This document shows, one piece after another, positions 35,295-44,883 of a DNA stretch of 64,000 nt. Within the stretch, counting starts at the first letter, position 1; each line of letters begins with the position of its first letter. The stretch is taken from positions 54,659,581 through 54,723,580 of the forward strand of contig NC_088203.1 of NCBI RefSeq assembly GCF_037126465.1, given 5' to 3'. Below the pieces are notes generated by a model, which made no database searches, was not told the origin of the DNA, and saw only the letters and a program-made list of their open reading frames with translations. Source of the DNA: Ornithodoros turicata (Eukaryota > Arthropoda > Arachnida > Ixodida > Argasidae). The position numbers and the translations under genes are program-made.

Positions 35295-38200
35295 TTACTC
35301 TTCTAGGGGGTATCTCCGAGGGCTTCGACGTTGTCTGGTGCTTCGACGAACTGGTACTGACTCCGTGGCTGGACCCGACCGTGGTTCGTTCTCGGGAGTG
35401 GAAGCAGGTTGCTGCTGCTGACATTGCGATGATCTAAGATGCTCCCGAGTACGACGAAGCTCAGCACCGTCGCTCGTCCTTATGATGTAGGACCTTGGTG
35501 CCCCGGCGGACCCCACAACTGTTGCTGGTGCCCAAGTCTTGACTTTGCTGTTGTAGGCTGTCACTGGACTATCCGGCAGCAGTTGAGGCAGCTGTCTAGT
35601 TCCTCTGTTGTAGTAGACCTGCTGACGTTGGCGGAGATGCTGAAGCCGTGATACCACATCCTTTGGCTGTACCAGGCTTGGTTGCAGACATGCTGAATGT
35701 ACCGGAAGAAGTGTCCGGGTGCTCCTTCCCATCAAGCGTTGTACTGGTGATTTTAACACCTTGTCCCGCGGAGTATTTCTCCACTCGAGCAGAGCAGTCT
35801 TGAATTCTGTGCTCTCATAGGCGTACTTGCTTAGTAGTTTCTTCGCTTCCCTCACTGCTCGTTCAGCCATGCCGTTAGACCTCGGGTAATGAGGGCTAGA
35901 AGTAATGTGCGTGACTCCGAGGAACCTCATGCCTTCTCGGAACTCATGGCTGCCGAAAGGTGGGCCATTATCGCTCAGAAACCTTACTGGAATTCCATGC
36001 GTGGTGAACACGTCTGTGCATATGGCTACCACCTCTTTCGCTGTAGATCGCTTTAGTGGTTTGACTTCGTAGTAGAAAGAGTAGTAGTCCACAAGGATCA
36101 AGAACTCTCTTCCACCCTGGCTGAAAAGGTCAGCGCCGATAACCTGCCATGGCAACTTAGGGAGTTCATGGCTTATCATAGGAAGTCTCTCGTTTCGTGG
36201 TCGATGCTTCTCACATAGAGCGCAGTTTCTTGCTAGTTGTTCAATCTCAGACGTGATCCCGGGCCAGAACATGACGTCCCGCGCTCTCTCCTTCATCTTT
36301 TCTTCTCCACAGTGTGAAGCATGCAACAGCTTTAGTGTGATTTGCCGCATTCCCATTGGGATGATTAGTCTGTTGGAACGAAACAGCAGACCATCCTGCG
36401 CGTGAATTTCTTCCTTGTAGGTCCAGTACTGACGCACCTCGTTGTCAACTTCGTTTTTATTGTTAGGCCATGCTGTTTCGACGTATTTTCGGATCTTCTG
36501 CAGCTGGCTATCACGTTGTGTCGCTCGCGATATTTCCGCTATTTTTTCGTCGGAAACATCGAGGTATTGAAGTACGTTTACATAGAAGTGCTCCTCTTCT
36601 CTCAGGCATTCCTGCTTCGGAAATTGTGATGAAGCATCTGCAATGAACATTTCCTTTCCAGGTTTGTATACAACGTTAATCGGGTATTTTTGAAGTGCGA
36701 GCCTCATTCTTTGTAGACGAAGTGGACATCCGTGGAGAGGCTTCTTGAAAATGGCTTCCAACGGCTTGTGGTCGGACTCGACCTTTACGCTGGGTTGTCC
36801 GAAGATGTACTCGTGGAACTTCTCGCAGCCGTGTACAATGGCGACCATCTCCTTTTCAATTTGTGCATATCTTTGTTGAGTCTCCGTAAGGGAACGGGAG
36901 GAATACGCAACGGGATGCCCTTCTTGTGTTAAGACAGCTCCAACTCCATCCTGGCTAGCGTCGACTGAGAGCGTCACAGGCTTGTGTGCTTGAAAGTACG
37001 CTAAAACCGGTGCCTTCGTCAACGCTTCGCGTAGCTCTTTGAAGCTGTCTTTGTGTCTGGTTGACCATTCCCAAATTGTGTCTGTTTTGAGCAGTTCACG
37101 TAGCGGTGCCGACACTTGTGATGCATTGGGGATGAATCTTGACACGAAGTTGATCATGCCCAGGAAGGTACGAAGTTCCTTGACATTTGTTGGCTCAGTA
37201 ACGGCGAGAATATCCTCGACTCGCCTTGGATCCACAGCAAGTCCTTCTGACGTGATCGTTTGTCCCAAGTACCGTACTTGCTGTTGAAGGAAACAACATT
37301 TCCTGATGTTTAGTTTGAGGTTTACATCCCTGCATCGCTCCAGCAGCCTCATAAGGCGTTGATCATGCTCAGCCTTGGTCCCTCCCCAGACAAGGATGTC
37401 GTCCATTACGACATCGACACCGTCGAGATCCTGTAGGACCCTGTGCATAGCTCGCTGGAAGACTTCAGGAGCTGTTGAAATCCCAAACGGCATCCTTAGG
37501 AAACGGTATCGCCCAAACGGTGTGCTCATAGTACAGATGTATGAGGAGTCCTTGTCGAGCTGAATTTGCCAAAAGCCAGACGATGCGTCAAGTGTCGAAA
37601 AGTACTTTGCCTTTCCCAGACGCGGCGCGATATCTTCGAGTGTCGCCATGGGGTAGTGTTCCCGAAGGAGCGCCTTGTTGAGATCTGCGGGATCAAGACA
37701 GATCCTGACCTTATCTTTCTTGACCACGACCACCATGTTGCTCGCCCACTCGGTAGGTTCCGTCACCTTGGCGATTACTCCGTCGGCTTCCATGTGGTCG
37801 AGTTCGCGCTTGACTTTGTCTTTCAGTGCAACGGCAATCCGCCTTGCTGGTTTTACCACTCCTTTTGCATGGGGTGTTAACTTCATGTGGTACTGTACCC
37901 CTTTTAGCTTTCCAAGGCCTTCAAAGACGTCCCGATAAGGTTGTGCTGGTCCGTACAAGTGATGTTCGTCGCTTGTTTTTGTAGCAACTGCCGAATGCAC
38001 AGTGCGCTGGATCAGACCTAGTTCTTCCGACGCTTTCCCACTCAGGGTAAGCGGTACCTCTTGTGGTACGACGAAGAACAGCACCTTTGTGCTTTGGCCG
38101 TTACATGATGCTTGCAGAGGAATCCTGCCTGCGGCCTTTTGCTTGAAGCCAAAGAAGGTGTTCAACGTAACGTTGCATTTTGTAGTCTTCTTGTTAGTGA

Positions 38201-39164
38201 CTTTTCTCAACTGTCCGGCTGAGATTACGGAACAATTGGCACCAGTGTCTACTCTGCAGTTTAGTTTCACGTTCTCGATCGTAACCTCAGCAGACCAGAG
38301 ATCGCTCGATGCGACGTTATTTACGGACAGTATTTGCAAGAAGTAAGTGTCTTCTTCACGTTCCACTTCAAGGACCTGTTTTGCCTTCGGCTTCCTTCTA
38401 TATTTCTTTCGTTGTCCATTGCATCTGCACACACTGGCGAAGTGGTTAAGTTTACCGCAGCTCTTGCATTCCTTGCCTTGCGCCGGACATGCATCTTTAT
38501 CGTGCGTATATCCACACTTCGAACAAGTTCTCGTTCGCTTCGTGACCGCGTGAACTTCCTTCACTTCATCTTTTTCCTTCTGGATATCGTCAAACTGCTG
38601 CTTGCTGAGCTCTCTCATCCGACATGTTTCTATAACCTTCTCACATGACGGATTTTCCGAGATCAGCCTTTGCTGAAGTTTCTTGTCGCGAACTCCAAGG
38701 ATTATGCGGCTACGCAGCATGCGTTTTTCCAAGGTCCCGAACTCGCAGCTAGCAGCGGGTATCCGAAGCTCTGTCAGCCACTCGTCAAATCGCTCCCCTT
38801 CTTTCTGGTTTCGCGATCCGAACAGAAATTCGTGGTACGTTAAATTGAGCGTCGGTTTGCAGTGCTCTTCCAGTTTCTGGATAAGCTTGTCGACATCGTC
38901 ACGGTCCGCTTCCGTTTCAAACTGTAGCGTATTGCATATCTTCCTGCCTTCTTCACCCAGTATAACCAAGAAGGTCGCGGCCTGAACTTCCTTTGGCTGC
39001 GCCTTTAGATTTGTCGCTGTAGAGAAGAGGCTAAACTCGCCTTTCCACAACTTCCAAGCTTTCCAAAGATCGCCGGTAACATCGAGTGGCTTGGGCGGAG
39101 GCAGGATACTTGTCATCGTTGCTGCTACCAACGTTGAAGTCATCGGCGTAGTAGTCGTTTCCAT
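35295..39164 (-). CDS. gypsy Gag-Pol polyprotein
   Basis: 1289 residues from the ATG at 39164 (METTTTPM); the frame is open further upstream to the LTR but only with non-ATG codons. In order: a Gag-like part (about 1-210), two CCHC knuckles (about 214-246, the second a canonical CKSCGKLNHFASVC), protease with DTGA at Asp306, reverse transcriptase with FSTLDA (Asp526) and VMDD (588-589; the usual Tyr is Val), RNase H with SVDAS (735), SDHKPL (798) and IADAS (843), integrase zinc finger His948/His951/Cys981/Cys984, and the catalytic triad Asp1012, Asp1065, Glu1101 with D-35-E spacing. The C-terminus is basic. Role: copying the element RNA to DNA and integrating it. There is no frameshift between Gag and Pol, unlike many gypsy elements. 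All catalytic residues are present. Confidence 0.93.
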   Translation of the reverse strand: METTTTPMTSTLVAATMTSILPPPKPLDVTGDLWKAWKLWKGEFSLFSTATNLKAQPKEVQAATFLVILGEEGRKICNTLQFETEADRDDVDKLIQKLEEHCKPTLNLTYHEFLFGSRNQKEGERFDEWLTELRIPAASCEFGTLEKRMLRSRIILGVRDKKLQQRLISENPSCEKVIETCRMRELSKQQFDDIQKEKDEVKEVHAVTKRTRTCSKCGYTHDKDACPAQGKECKSCGKLNHFASVCRCNGQRKKYRRKPKAKQVLEVEREEDTYFLQILSVNNVASSDLWSAEVTIENVKLNCRVDTGANCSVISAGQLRKVTNKKTTKCNVTLNTFFGFKQKAAGRIPLQASCNGQSTKVLFFVVPQEVPLTLSGKASEELGLIQRTVHSAVATKTSDEHHLYGPAQPYRDVFEGLGKLKGVQYHMKLTPHAKGVVKPARRIAVALKDKVKRELDHMEADGVIAKVTEPTEWASNMVVVVKKDKVRICLDPADLNKALLREHYPMATLEDIAPRLGKAKYFSTLDASSGFWQIQLDKDSSYICTMSTPFGRYRFLRMPFGISTAPEVFQRAMHRVLQDLDGVDVVMDDILVWGGTKAEHDQRLMRLLERCRDVNLKLNIRKCCFLQQQVRYLGQTITSEGLAVDPRRVEDILAVTEPTNVKELRTFLGMINFVSRFIPNASQVSAPLRELLKTDTIWEWSTRHKDSFKELREALTKAPVLAYFQAHKPVTLSVDASQDGVGAVLTQEGHPVAYSSRSLTETQQRYAQIEKEMVAIVHGCEKFHEYIFGQPSVKVESDHKPLEAIFKKPLHGCPLRLQRMRLALQKYPINVVYKPGKEMFIADASSQFPKQECLREEEHFYVNVLQYLDVSDEKIAEISRATQRDSQLQKIRKYVETAWPNNKNEVDNEVRQYWTYKEEIHAQDGLLFRSNRLIIPMGMRQITLKLLHASHCGEEKMKERARDVMFWPGITSEIEQLARNCALCEKHRPRNERLPMISHELPKLPWQVIGADLFSQGGREFLILVDYYSFYYEVKPLKRSTAKEVVAICTDVFTTHGIPVRFLSDNGPPFGSHEFREGMRFLGVTHITSSPHYPRSNGMAERAVREAKKLLSKYAYESTEFKTALLEWRNTPRDKVLKSPVQRLMGRSTRTLLPVHSACLQPSLVQPKDVVSRLQHLRQRQQVYYNRGTRQLPQLLPDSPVTAYNSKVKTWAPATVVGSAGAPRSYIIRTSDGAELRRTREHLRSSQCQQQQPASTPENEPRSGPATESVPVRRSTRQRRSPRRYPLEE

Positions 39165-39228
39165 TGCGAACTTCTGCCAGCTAGGGCTAATCCTTTCGCT
39201 TCGAACGCTGGCCACGTTATCGACGTAA

Positions 39229-39242
39229 CACCGCTGCCACCA
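39229..39242 (-). promoter_or_regulatory. primer-binding site, tRNA-Leu type
   Basis: On the element strand the LTR is followed at once by TGGTGGCAGCGGTG. From memory this is the complement of the 3' end of animal tRNA-Leu (AAG/TAG), including CCA, for 14 bases. The absence of a spacer between LTR and site is as in many gypsy elements. Confidence 0.75.
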
Positions 39243-39334
39243 TGTCACACGTGGTGCAACTCTTTATTCGTCGTCTTTCTCTTTGCCATCTCGCGAGCCT
39301 ATACAGAGCGCTCGTCGTCGTTAACACCATTACA
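39243..39334 (-). repeat. gypsy 5' LTR (92 bp)
   Basis: Exact copy of 35072-35163. In element orientation this one is the promoter-bearing 5' LTR. The lack of any difference from its partner means little time has passed since insertion, or gene conversion has occurred. Confidence 0.9.
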
Positions 39335-40687
39335 CTCACCAGGTCCCTTATTGAGTTTGGCCGCCAGATCATGAAGTTCCGCCTTGCGGCGCAGGCTCTA
39401 AGTTCGTACTTGTGCAAAGCCCTGACCCACGCAAGGTTTCTGGGGTTGACTGAATTTGAAGGAAGTGACGCAAACGCTTCGTTCATTGCCAACGTAGATG
39501 AGTAGGCCTTTCCTTTTGATAATTGTGTCCACTAAACATAAAGCATGAACATCTTTTACAGAGCATTCGATTTTCTTAATTCGCACAACGTAATTGGCAA
39601 ATGATTTTAGGCAGCACTTCGCAATCGAACAATTCCCAAACAAGGAAAAAGGATGCTTACATTGTCCTCAAGAATGATGACCCTGCGACTTCCATCCGGG
39701 GAGCTAGCTGCTCAGCACGGGAGACGCATGTCAGTCATTACCTTGGCCTTTACGCTAAAAAGTGTTGAACAGCTGGCAGAAGCGCTGTTCCAGGCGGGCG
39801 CATGCAGGTAACATGTAGAGGCTTAGAATCAGAAAACAGTGTGCATGAAGAAACTATATTACTCCCTTACACTCCCCTAGTTACATCACTACATACCGCC
39901 TCAGCCAGGACCACTTGGAACTGTTCCTCAGCTGCATCGGGCAAAATCGGGAGGTGGATGGAATAATATCCCATCAGCTTCCCAATTCCATCATGCCTAG
40001 AGGAAGCTTCTGATACACGCTGAAGTTCAGGCCCCAAGCTCTGCAAATGTCCCGCCTACAGTGGAAGGCATAGAGACACTCGGTCACCAGGGAACGCCGC
40101 GAATGGATGAAAGTGCAGGCAAGGAGGCTCCCACTGCAGAAGTTCCTGCAGAGGACAGCATCTGTGCCCTTCTTTAGTGCGCTGACCATGACTACGGGGA
40201 ATCATCCAGAATCAGCAGGTTCAGCGAGGACGCTATTGCCTATATTGGAGGATATGTTGTTAGAATTGTCTCCTCAAAACTCACCTGTGATGGGTGCTTG
40301 GACACACTCCTAGATGACGAGACATCAAGTGTTCTCATCATGCTCAGGGACAAGAGAGTGGTAGTGAAACCATCCCCCTTTGTTATACGTTTGCTGTGTT
40401 GCGCTGAGCAGACCTTTCGTCTCGAGAAATTGAGGTCTGTGAAGCTTGTAGTGCGGGCGATTGTTTTGAAGTCGTTTAATCACTTCATCCTAACACAAGG
40501 TGACAAGCTACCACTGTGCCAGCACTATGCAGAGGAGCCTGATCACATAATTTCACTGGCGAAAGTGATCCTGCAAAAGTATGCTGGCATCAGATTAAGA
40601 GAGCGTAGTCGAAGAATCACAGAAGCAAGTCGTGGTGCCCAAGTGAGGCAGATGCTCACGAAACAAATCTTGTCCCGCAATATGTAG
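39335..40687 (+). pseudogene. P-element (THAP9-like) transposase, C-terminal part
   Basis: Plus-strand blocks: TRSLIEFGRQIMKFRLAAQA then FLGLTEFEGSDANA (39339-39500); YRLSQDHLELFLSCIGQ (39895-39946), the RLSQD-x-LE block; then DAIAYIGGYVVRI followed by a CDGC motif and a continuous tail ending at 40687 (SRNM). These are the conserved C-terminal blocks of P-element transposases. Frame changes near 39950 and 40175 and unclear exon joints in 39500-39890 show decay. The duplicated CTCAC at its start marks where the gypsy element landed. No THAP exon in this orientation was found, so the 5' part is lost or unrecognisable. Confidence 0.75.
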
Positions 40688-40689
40688 AT

Positions 40690-41796
40690 GCTCTAAATCG
40701 TCGTCGTGTTCGCTCCGCCCCAAGTGGACCTGCGACCCCAAAATTTTTCTTCTTCCATATACCTATGTGCCTTGATGAAAACATTACCAGTTTACGACGT
40801 TTCCCTACATTGTTGCATGGTGTTATAATAATGCGCAAACGACGGAACAAGGCAGGAGTGATACACAGGCAGTAACATATCACGAGGTGAGGTTTCACCT
40901 GGTGTTCGTGTCAATGACCGACAACCACGGCAATTAAAGGCGTTTCAAAGCCATTGTTGCTCTCAAAAACAAGAACGCAGCTAACATCTAGCGAGTAAAA
41001 TGTGGTTAGCAACAGTGTCTATGCCCCCGTTGGCCGCGCGCAGGTGGGCACACCCCGAGGTAGGGAGAAAGCATTGGGCGCGCGCTTAGGCCGTTCTCAA
41101 ATGTCTTCCTATATTATCTCTATCCCGCCAGCAGTGTCCTCAAAACCTGAGACTGCGTGACACGGCTGCTCGCATGCAGTAAAACGCATACGTAAAACGT
41201 TTGCTATGCTAATGTGCCATGCACAAACAATGATTGTACACCTGCTTAAAACTTTTCAACAGATATTTTTATACAGACGTATAATGCGCCTCGCAACTCA
41301 TATTCGAGGCTCCGGGATTTGCCGCGCCACAATTTCGGTGCCGTCAACGGGTCAACGGTTTTGAAACTCGCGAGGCTGCTTGCACATGGTCTTTGTAGTT
41401 TTGTAGGTTTTCGTTTATAATTTTCGCGAGACGTTTGCGTGAGGATAGCACCAATGTCACTCTGCTTGTGAAATACAAGTCGACAACGAAGCAAAAGCAC
41501 AGTGGGAGGCGATCACCGTGCAGATGACGTGAAGCAGGCATTACGGGCCTCAAGCTTTCGATACCGTAAGGGACAAACTAATGATTCAGGTAAATGGATC
41601 TGTGATTTTGTCGTATTGCACGCGTTTTCTGCGCTTCTATGATGCACAATGAGTACACTGACAGTTGTGATGTGTGGGGAAGTGTGTGTGTGTCTAAGGG
41701 TATTCGCTTTATGTCTGATGTGCTTTCGGATTGCTTTGTCGTTGCAAATAAGTGATAACGGGTTGTGTGGCGTTCGCCACACACACAAAAGGGCAC
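40690..41796. other. gene-free stretch
   Basis: No gene or clear repeat. A G/C-rich, CpG-containing tract at 41020-41095 stands out from AT-rich surroundings. Confidence 0.4.
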
Positions 41797-42851
41797 ATAT
41801 TGGAAAGGAACACCATAATTATTTGACTGCAGGTAGCAGCTGTGCCACACCCGCGGTTGGGATGGTCGTGGGACAATGCAAAGGAGAGAACACGTCGAAC
41901 GTACAAACGCACAGGCTTAGAAGATCTTGAAACAGTGTCGCGTCTGCCTGCATGTTGCTCTGTGATTGAGCATACAAATCAGTTGTTTTTTCTGGCCATG
42001 TTTTCCAAATGTGCTTGTCACTGTGGTCTGCCTTTGCATTAATCAGGTGAAAGGCAGAGTGGTTGGGGAATTTGCGCAGTTCAACGCAGGACGGAATTTT
42101 CACATAATGTCTGATTTTATATAATACAGTTGCAAGAATAGCACAATATTAATGTGAAGATCAAGTGATTCACCACGTTCACAGGTTCGCGCCCAGAATA
42201 TAAGACTTGTGCGTTATGTGATACTACAAACTCGCACGGATGGAGTATCTCAACGTATAGAATATCACCAAGTAGAATAGAGAGACAGATAGAAGAGAGA
42301 TAGAGATAGAATATCTATCCAATATTGGAAAGGAACACCATAATTATTTGACTGCAGGTAGCAGCTGTGCCACACCCGCGGTTGGGATGGTCGTGGGACA
42401 ATGCAAAGGAGAGAACACGTCGAACGTACAAACGCACAGGCTTAGAAGATCTGGAAAAACAGTGTCGCGTCTGCCTGCATGTTGCTCTGTGATTGGGCAT
42501 ACAAATCAGTTGTTTTTTTTCTGGCCATGTTTTCCAAATGTGCTTGTCACTGTGGTCTGCCTTTGCATTAATCAGGTGAAAGGCAGAGTGGTTGGGGAAT
42601 TTGCGCAGTTCAACGCAGGACGGAATTTTCACATAATGTCTGATTTTATATAATACAGTTGCAAGAATAGCACAATATTAATGTGAAGATCAAGTGATTC
42701 ACCACGTTCACAGGTTCGCGCCCAGAATATAAGACTTGTGCGTTATGTGATACTACAAACTCGCACGGATCGAGTATCTCAACGTATAGAATATCACCAA
42801 GTAGAACAGAGAGACAGATAGAAGAGAGATAGAGATAGAATATCTATCCAG
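41797..42851 (+). repeat. 525-bp tandem duplication
   Basis: The block beginning ATATTGGAAAGGAACACC at 41797 starts again at 42322, and both copies run through to GATAGAGATAGAATATCTATC. Differences are few (a handful of substitutions and short indels, e.g. in A or T runs). The copies end in GATA-rich simple sequence, which probably mediated the duplication. Open frames here occur twice, once per copy, and are not evidence of coding. Confidence 0.9.
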
Positions 42852-43331
42852 TATCGAATACCTGTCGAGAAAATGCAGGCAAGCTTCTCCCTCGACTTCA
42901 CAGTATGTATCTACCTCACTCTGGTGTATTTCATGGAAACGATACAGGGCATTACTACTTGACTACTACTCGAAATCGCGCCTGCATCCCTGCAGCTCGC
43001 GCACATCTCTACTCGTATCCCTGCACCTCTTTTTCCTGAGATGGTTGAATTCCCTGCTGTTCCCACGGCCAGCATTTTATGTTTGTACTATTGTGTTTGG
43101 CCTTTGCATAATGTGGCGTCACACCCTCATGGCAGTGGATACAGCTATATTATGATTTTGTGCACGTTTTGTTTTTACCCAAAAAAGAAACAAACTTTCC
43201 AAGTTTGGTTCTTTTTTGTGTGTGAAGCATACATGTCTGTTCAGTATACAGCTTCATGTGAGCTGTACTTTTGAACACCGCATCAGCTGAGATTGCGTAA
43301 TATATATATTCATGCACAATCTGCATAATGC
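42852..43331. other. gene-free stretch
   Basis: No gene recognised. A frame at 43041-43274 has no domain. The junction with the Penelope-like element is near 43330. Confidence 0.4.
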
Positions 43332-44243
43332 ACTGACCTCTACCGCAAACCTACTGACTCCCAACAGTATCTTTCTTTTAACAGCTGCCACCCGCGCCAC
43401 ACTAAACTCGCTATACCTTACAGCCGGGCGCTACGGTATAGACGTATCTGTTCCAACAACGAAGACCTAGACATAAATCTTGATCAACTGAAACGCGCGT
43501 TTGTCAACCGCAAATTTCCTACAAGCCTAGTTGAGAATGTCCTAGACAAAGCCCGCAATATCGATCGCCGAACCTTATTCGAAAAACACACTAGACCATC
43601 GGACAACGACGGCGTCAACCTCGTTGTAACTTTCGGCGGGAATGCTCCAAATATTAACGGTATACTCCGCCGCCACCACAGTATCCTTCTCCAGTCGGAG
43701 CGGATGGGGCAGATATTTCCCGAACCGCCACGCGTTACGTACAGACGCGCTCGGAACCTACAGGATTGCCTGGTTAGGTCAAAAGTTAAGAAACCGGATG
43801 CTTCTCTGACCGGTTGTCGCCCTTGTGGCGGCAGCAGATGTCAAATCTGCAAGCTAATGCAAAGTACCCAGATTGTCAAAAGTACAAATTCGAACTTTTC
43901 CATCAAAATCAACGGAGATTTTGACTGTAATTCCTCTAATATCATCTACGTCATTCAGTGTAAAGCATGTGAATGTCAGTATGTGGGACAAAGTAAAACA
44001 TCCTTCAGAATCAGGTTTAATAACCACAGATCAGACGTTAGCAAGAAGCCGAAGCTTCCTGTTTCCCGCCATTTCAAACAGCCCGGACACTCAATAAATG
44101 ACGTCTCCCTTTTTATTCTTGAATCAAATTTCAATTCTGACAGATGCAGGGAACAACGCGAGTCATATTTTATTTATAAGTTTAAATCCGCAATCAATGA
44201 AGATCCCGGTGTACTATCATCAGTTAGAAACTTAAACAATTAG
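43332..44243 (+). pseudogene. Penelope-like element, 5'-truncated, with GIY-YIG endonuclease
   Basis: One uninterrupted frame from the junction at about 43332 to TAG at 44241. It opens in the C-terminal part of the reverse transcriptase (TDLYRKPTDSQQYLSFNSCH, then HTKLAIPYSRALRYRRIC), passes a cysteine cluster (CRPCGGSRCQIC) and ends with the endonuclease: IIYVIQCKAC, QYVGQSKTSFRIRF and the NNH that completes the GIY-YIG site. The catalytic palm of the RT (with its Y-x-D-D motif) lies 5' of the break and is absent. Penelope-like elements insert by target-primed reverse transcription and are often 5'-truncated like this. The retained part has no stops, so it is fairly young. Confidence 0.85.
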
Positions 44244-44866
44244 CTATCCTCCGTCTCGCCCTGTTCTTCTTCTCTTTCAGATATGGCTGGAGGACATCCC
44301 CGCACTACGGACAATGCTACGGAAAAAACCGATAGATGACTTCTCCTTACATGGACTGTTGATGAAGCAACAGGGTCACGAGAACAACAACGCCCCAAAC
44401 GACGACTTCCCGAGGAGGCCACCTTCGGCTTTCAGACACGATGACCTAAACCCCGGTCTCCCAGATAATGATTGCACAACGGTCGATGCCTTTGAAAGAA
44501 AGACGATGACCCCCATCTCTGACTTCAGAAGATCCCGGAACGTCAGGGCAGTGACACATCACCGGACAGTGACAAACCTTCCAGAACGTGACTCATCGAC
44601 GAACGCCAGGTGGCGCGAATACACAAGATTACGCCAGCAAGCTGAATCCATAAAGGCCTTGGACAGACTTGTTGCCTCTTCTGTCCCGAAGAAGGAGGAG
44701 CTTCCCTCCGAAACGTCCACACTTCCCCATTTCCTAAATAATGTTTTAATTATGTAAAGTAAACCTTTGTTTGTATTCTGTTAATACCTCAAATCCGTCG
44801 CTGTGTCCCCTTTCCTTTCGCTCATATTCCGCGTCGCGGCTGTTTGATTTTTCATCTTCTGCAATT
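44244..44866 (+). mobile_element. Penelope-like 3' region
   Basis: After the stop codon comes a C/T-rich stretch ending in TTCTCTTTCAG and then a 147-codon open frame (44314-44757) without recognisable domain. Near its end the phrase GAGGAGCTTCCCTCCGAAAC is typical of Penelope-like 3' ends, as I recall it. I read 44244 to about 44830 as the 3' untranslated part of the element; a small second protein cannot be excluded. Confidence 0.45.
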
Positions 44867-44883
44867 TATATATATATATATAT
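44867..44883. repeat. TA dinucleotide tract
   Basis: A short (TA)n run that directly precedes the first unit of the 287-bp array. A similar AT-rich tract (47757-47812) follows the last unit. Confidence 0.9.

Larger units (their letters stand above)
35072..39334 (-). mobile_element. complete Ty3/gypsy LTR retrotransposon
   Basis: 4263 bases with identical 92-bp LTRs, a perfect CTCAC target duplication, a primer-binding site, a polypurine tract and one uninterrupted gag-pol frame. Every structural part needed for transposition is present, so it may be active or very recently so. It lies inside an exon of a P-element transposase relic. It has no envelope-like frame. The very short LTRs and single fused frame resemble the arthropod gypsy elements whose proteins are usually labelled K02A2.6-like, which is family-level recall. 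Confidence 0.92.

Noticed and set aside
39217..39492. A gene crossing the right LTR border (minus)
   Set aside because: The frame joins flanking P-element antisense to LTR sequence and is an accident of the insertion.
44314..44757. 147-codon frame after the Penelope-like ORF as a separate gene
   Set aside because: No domain, and its end carries a CCGAAACGT phrase typical of Penelope 3' regions; kept as possible UTR.
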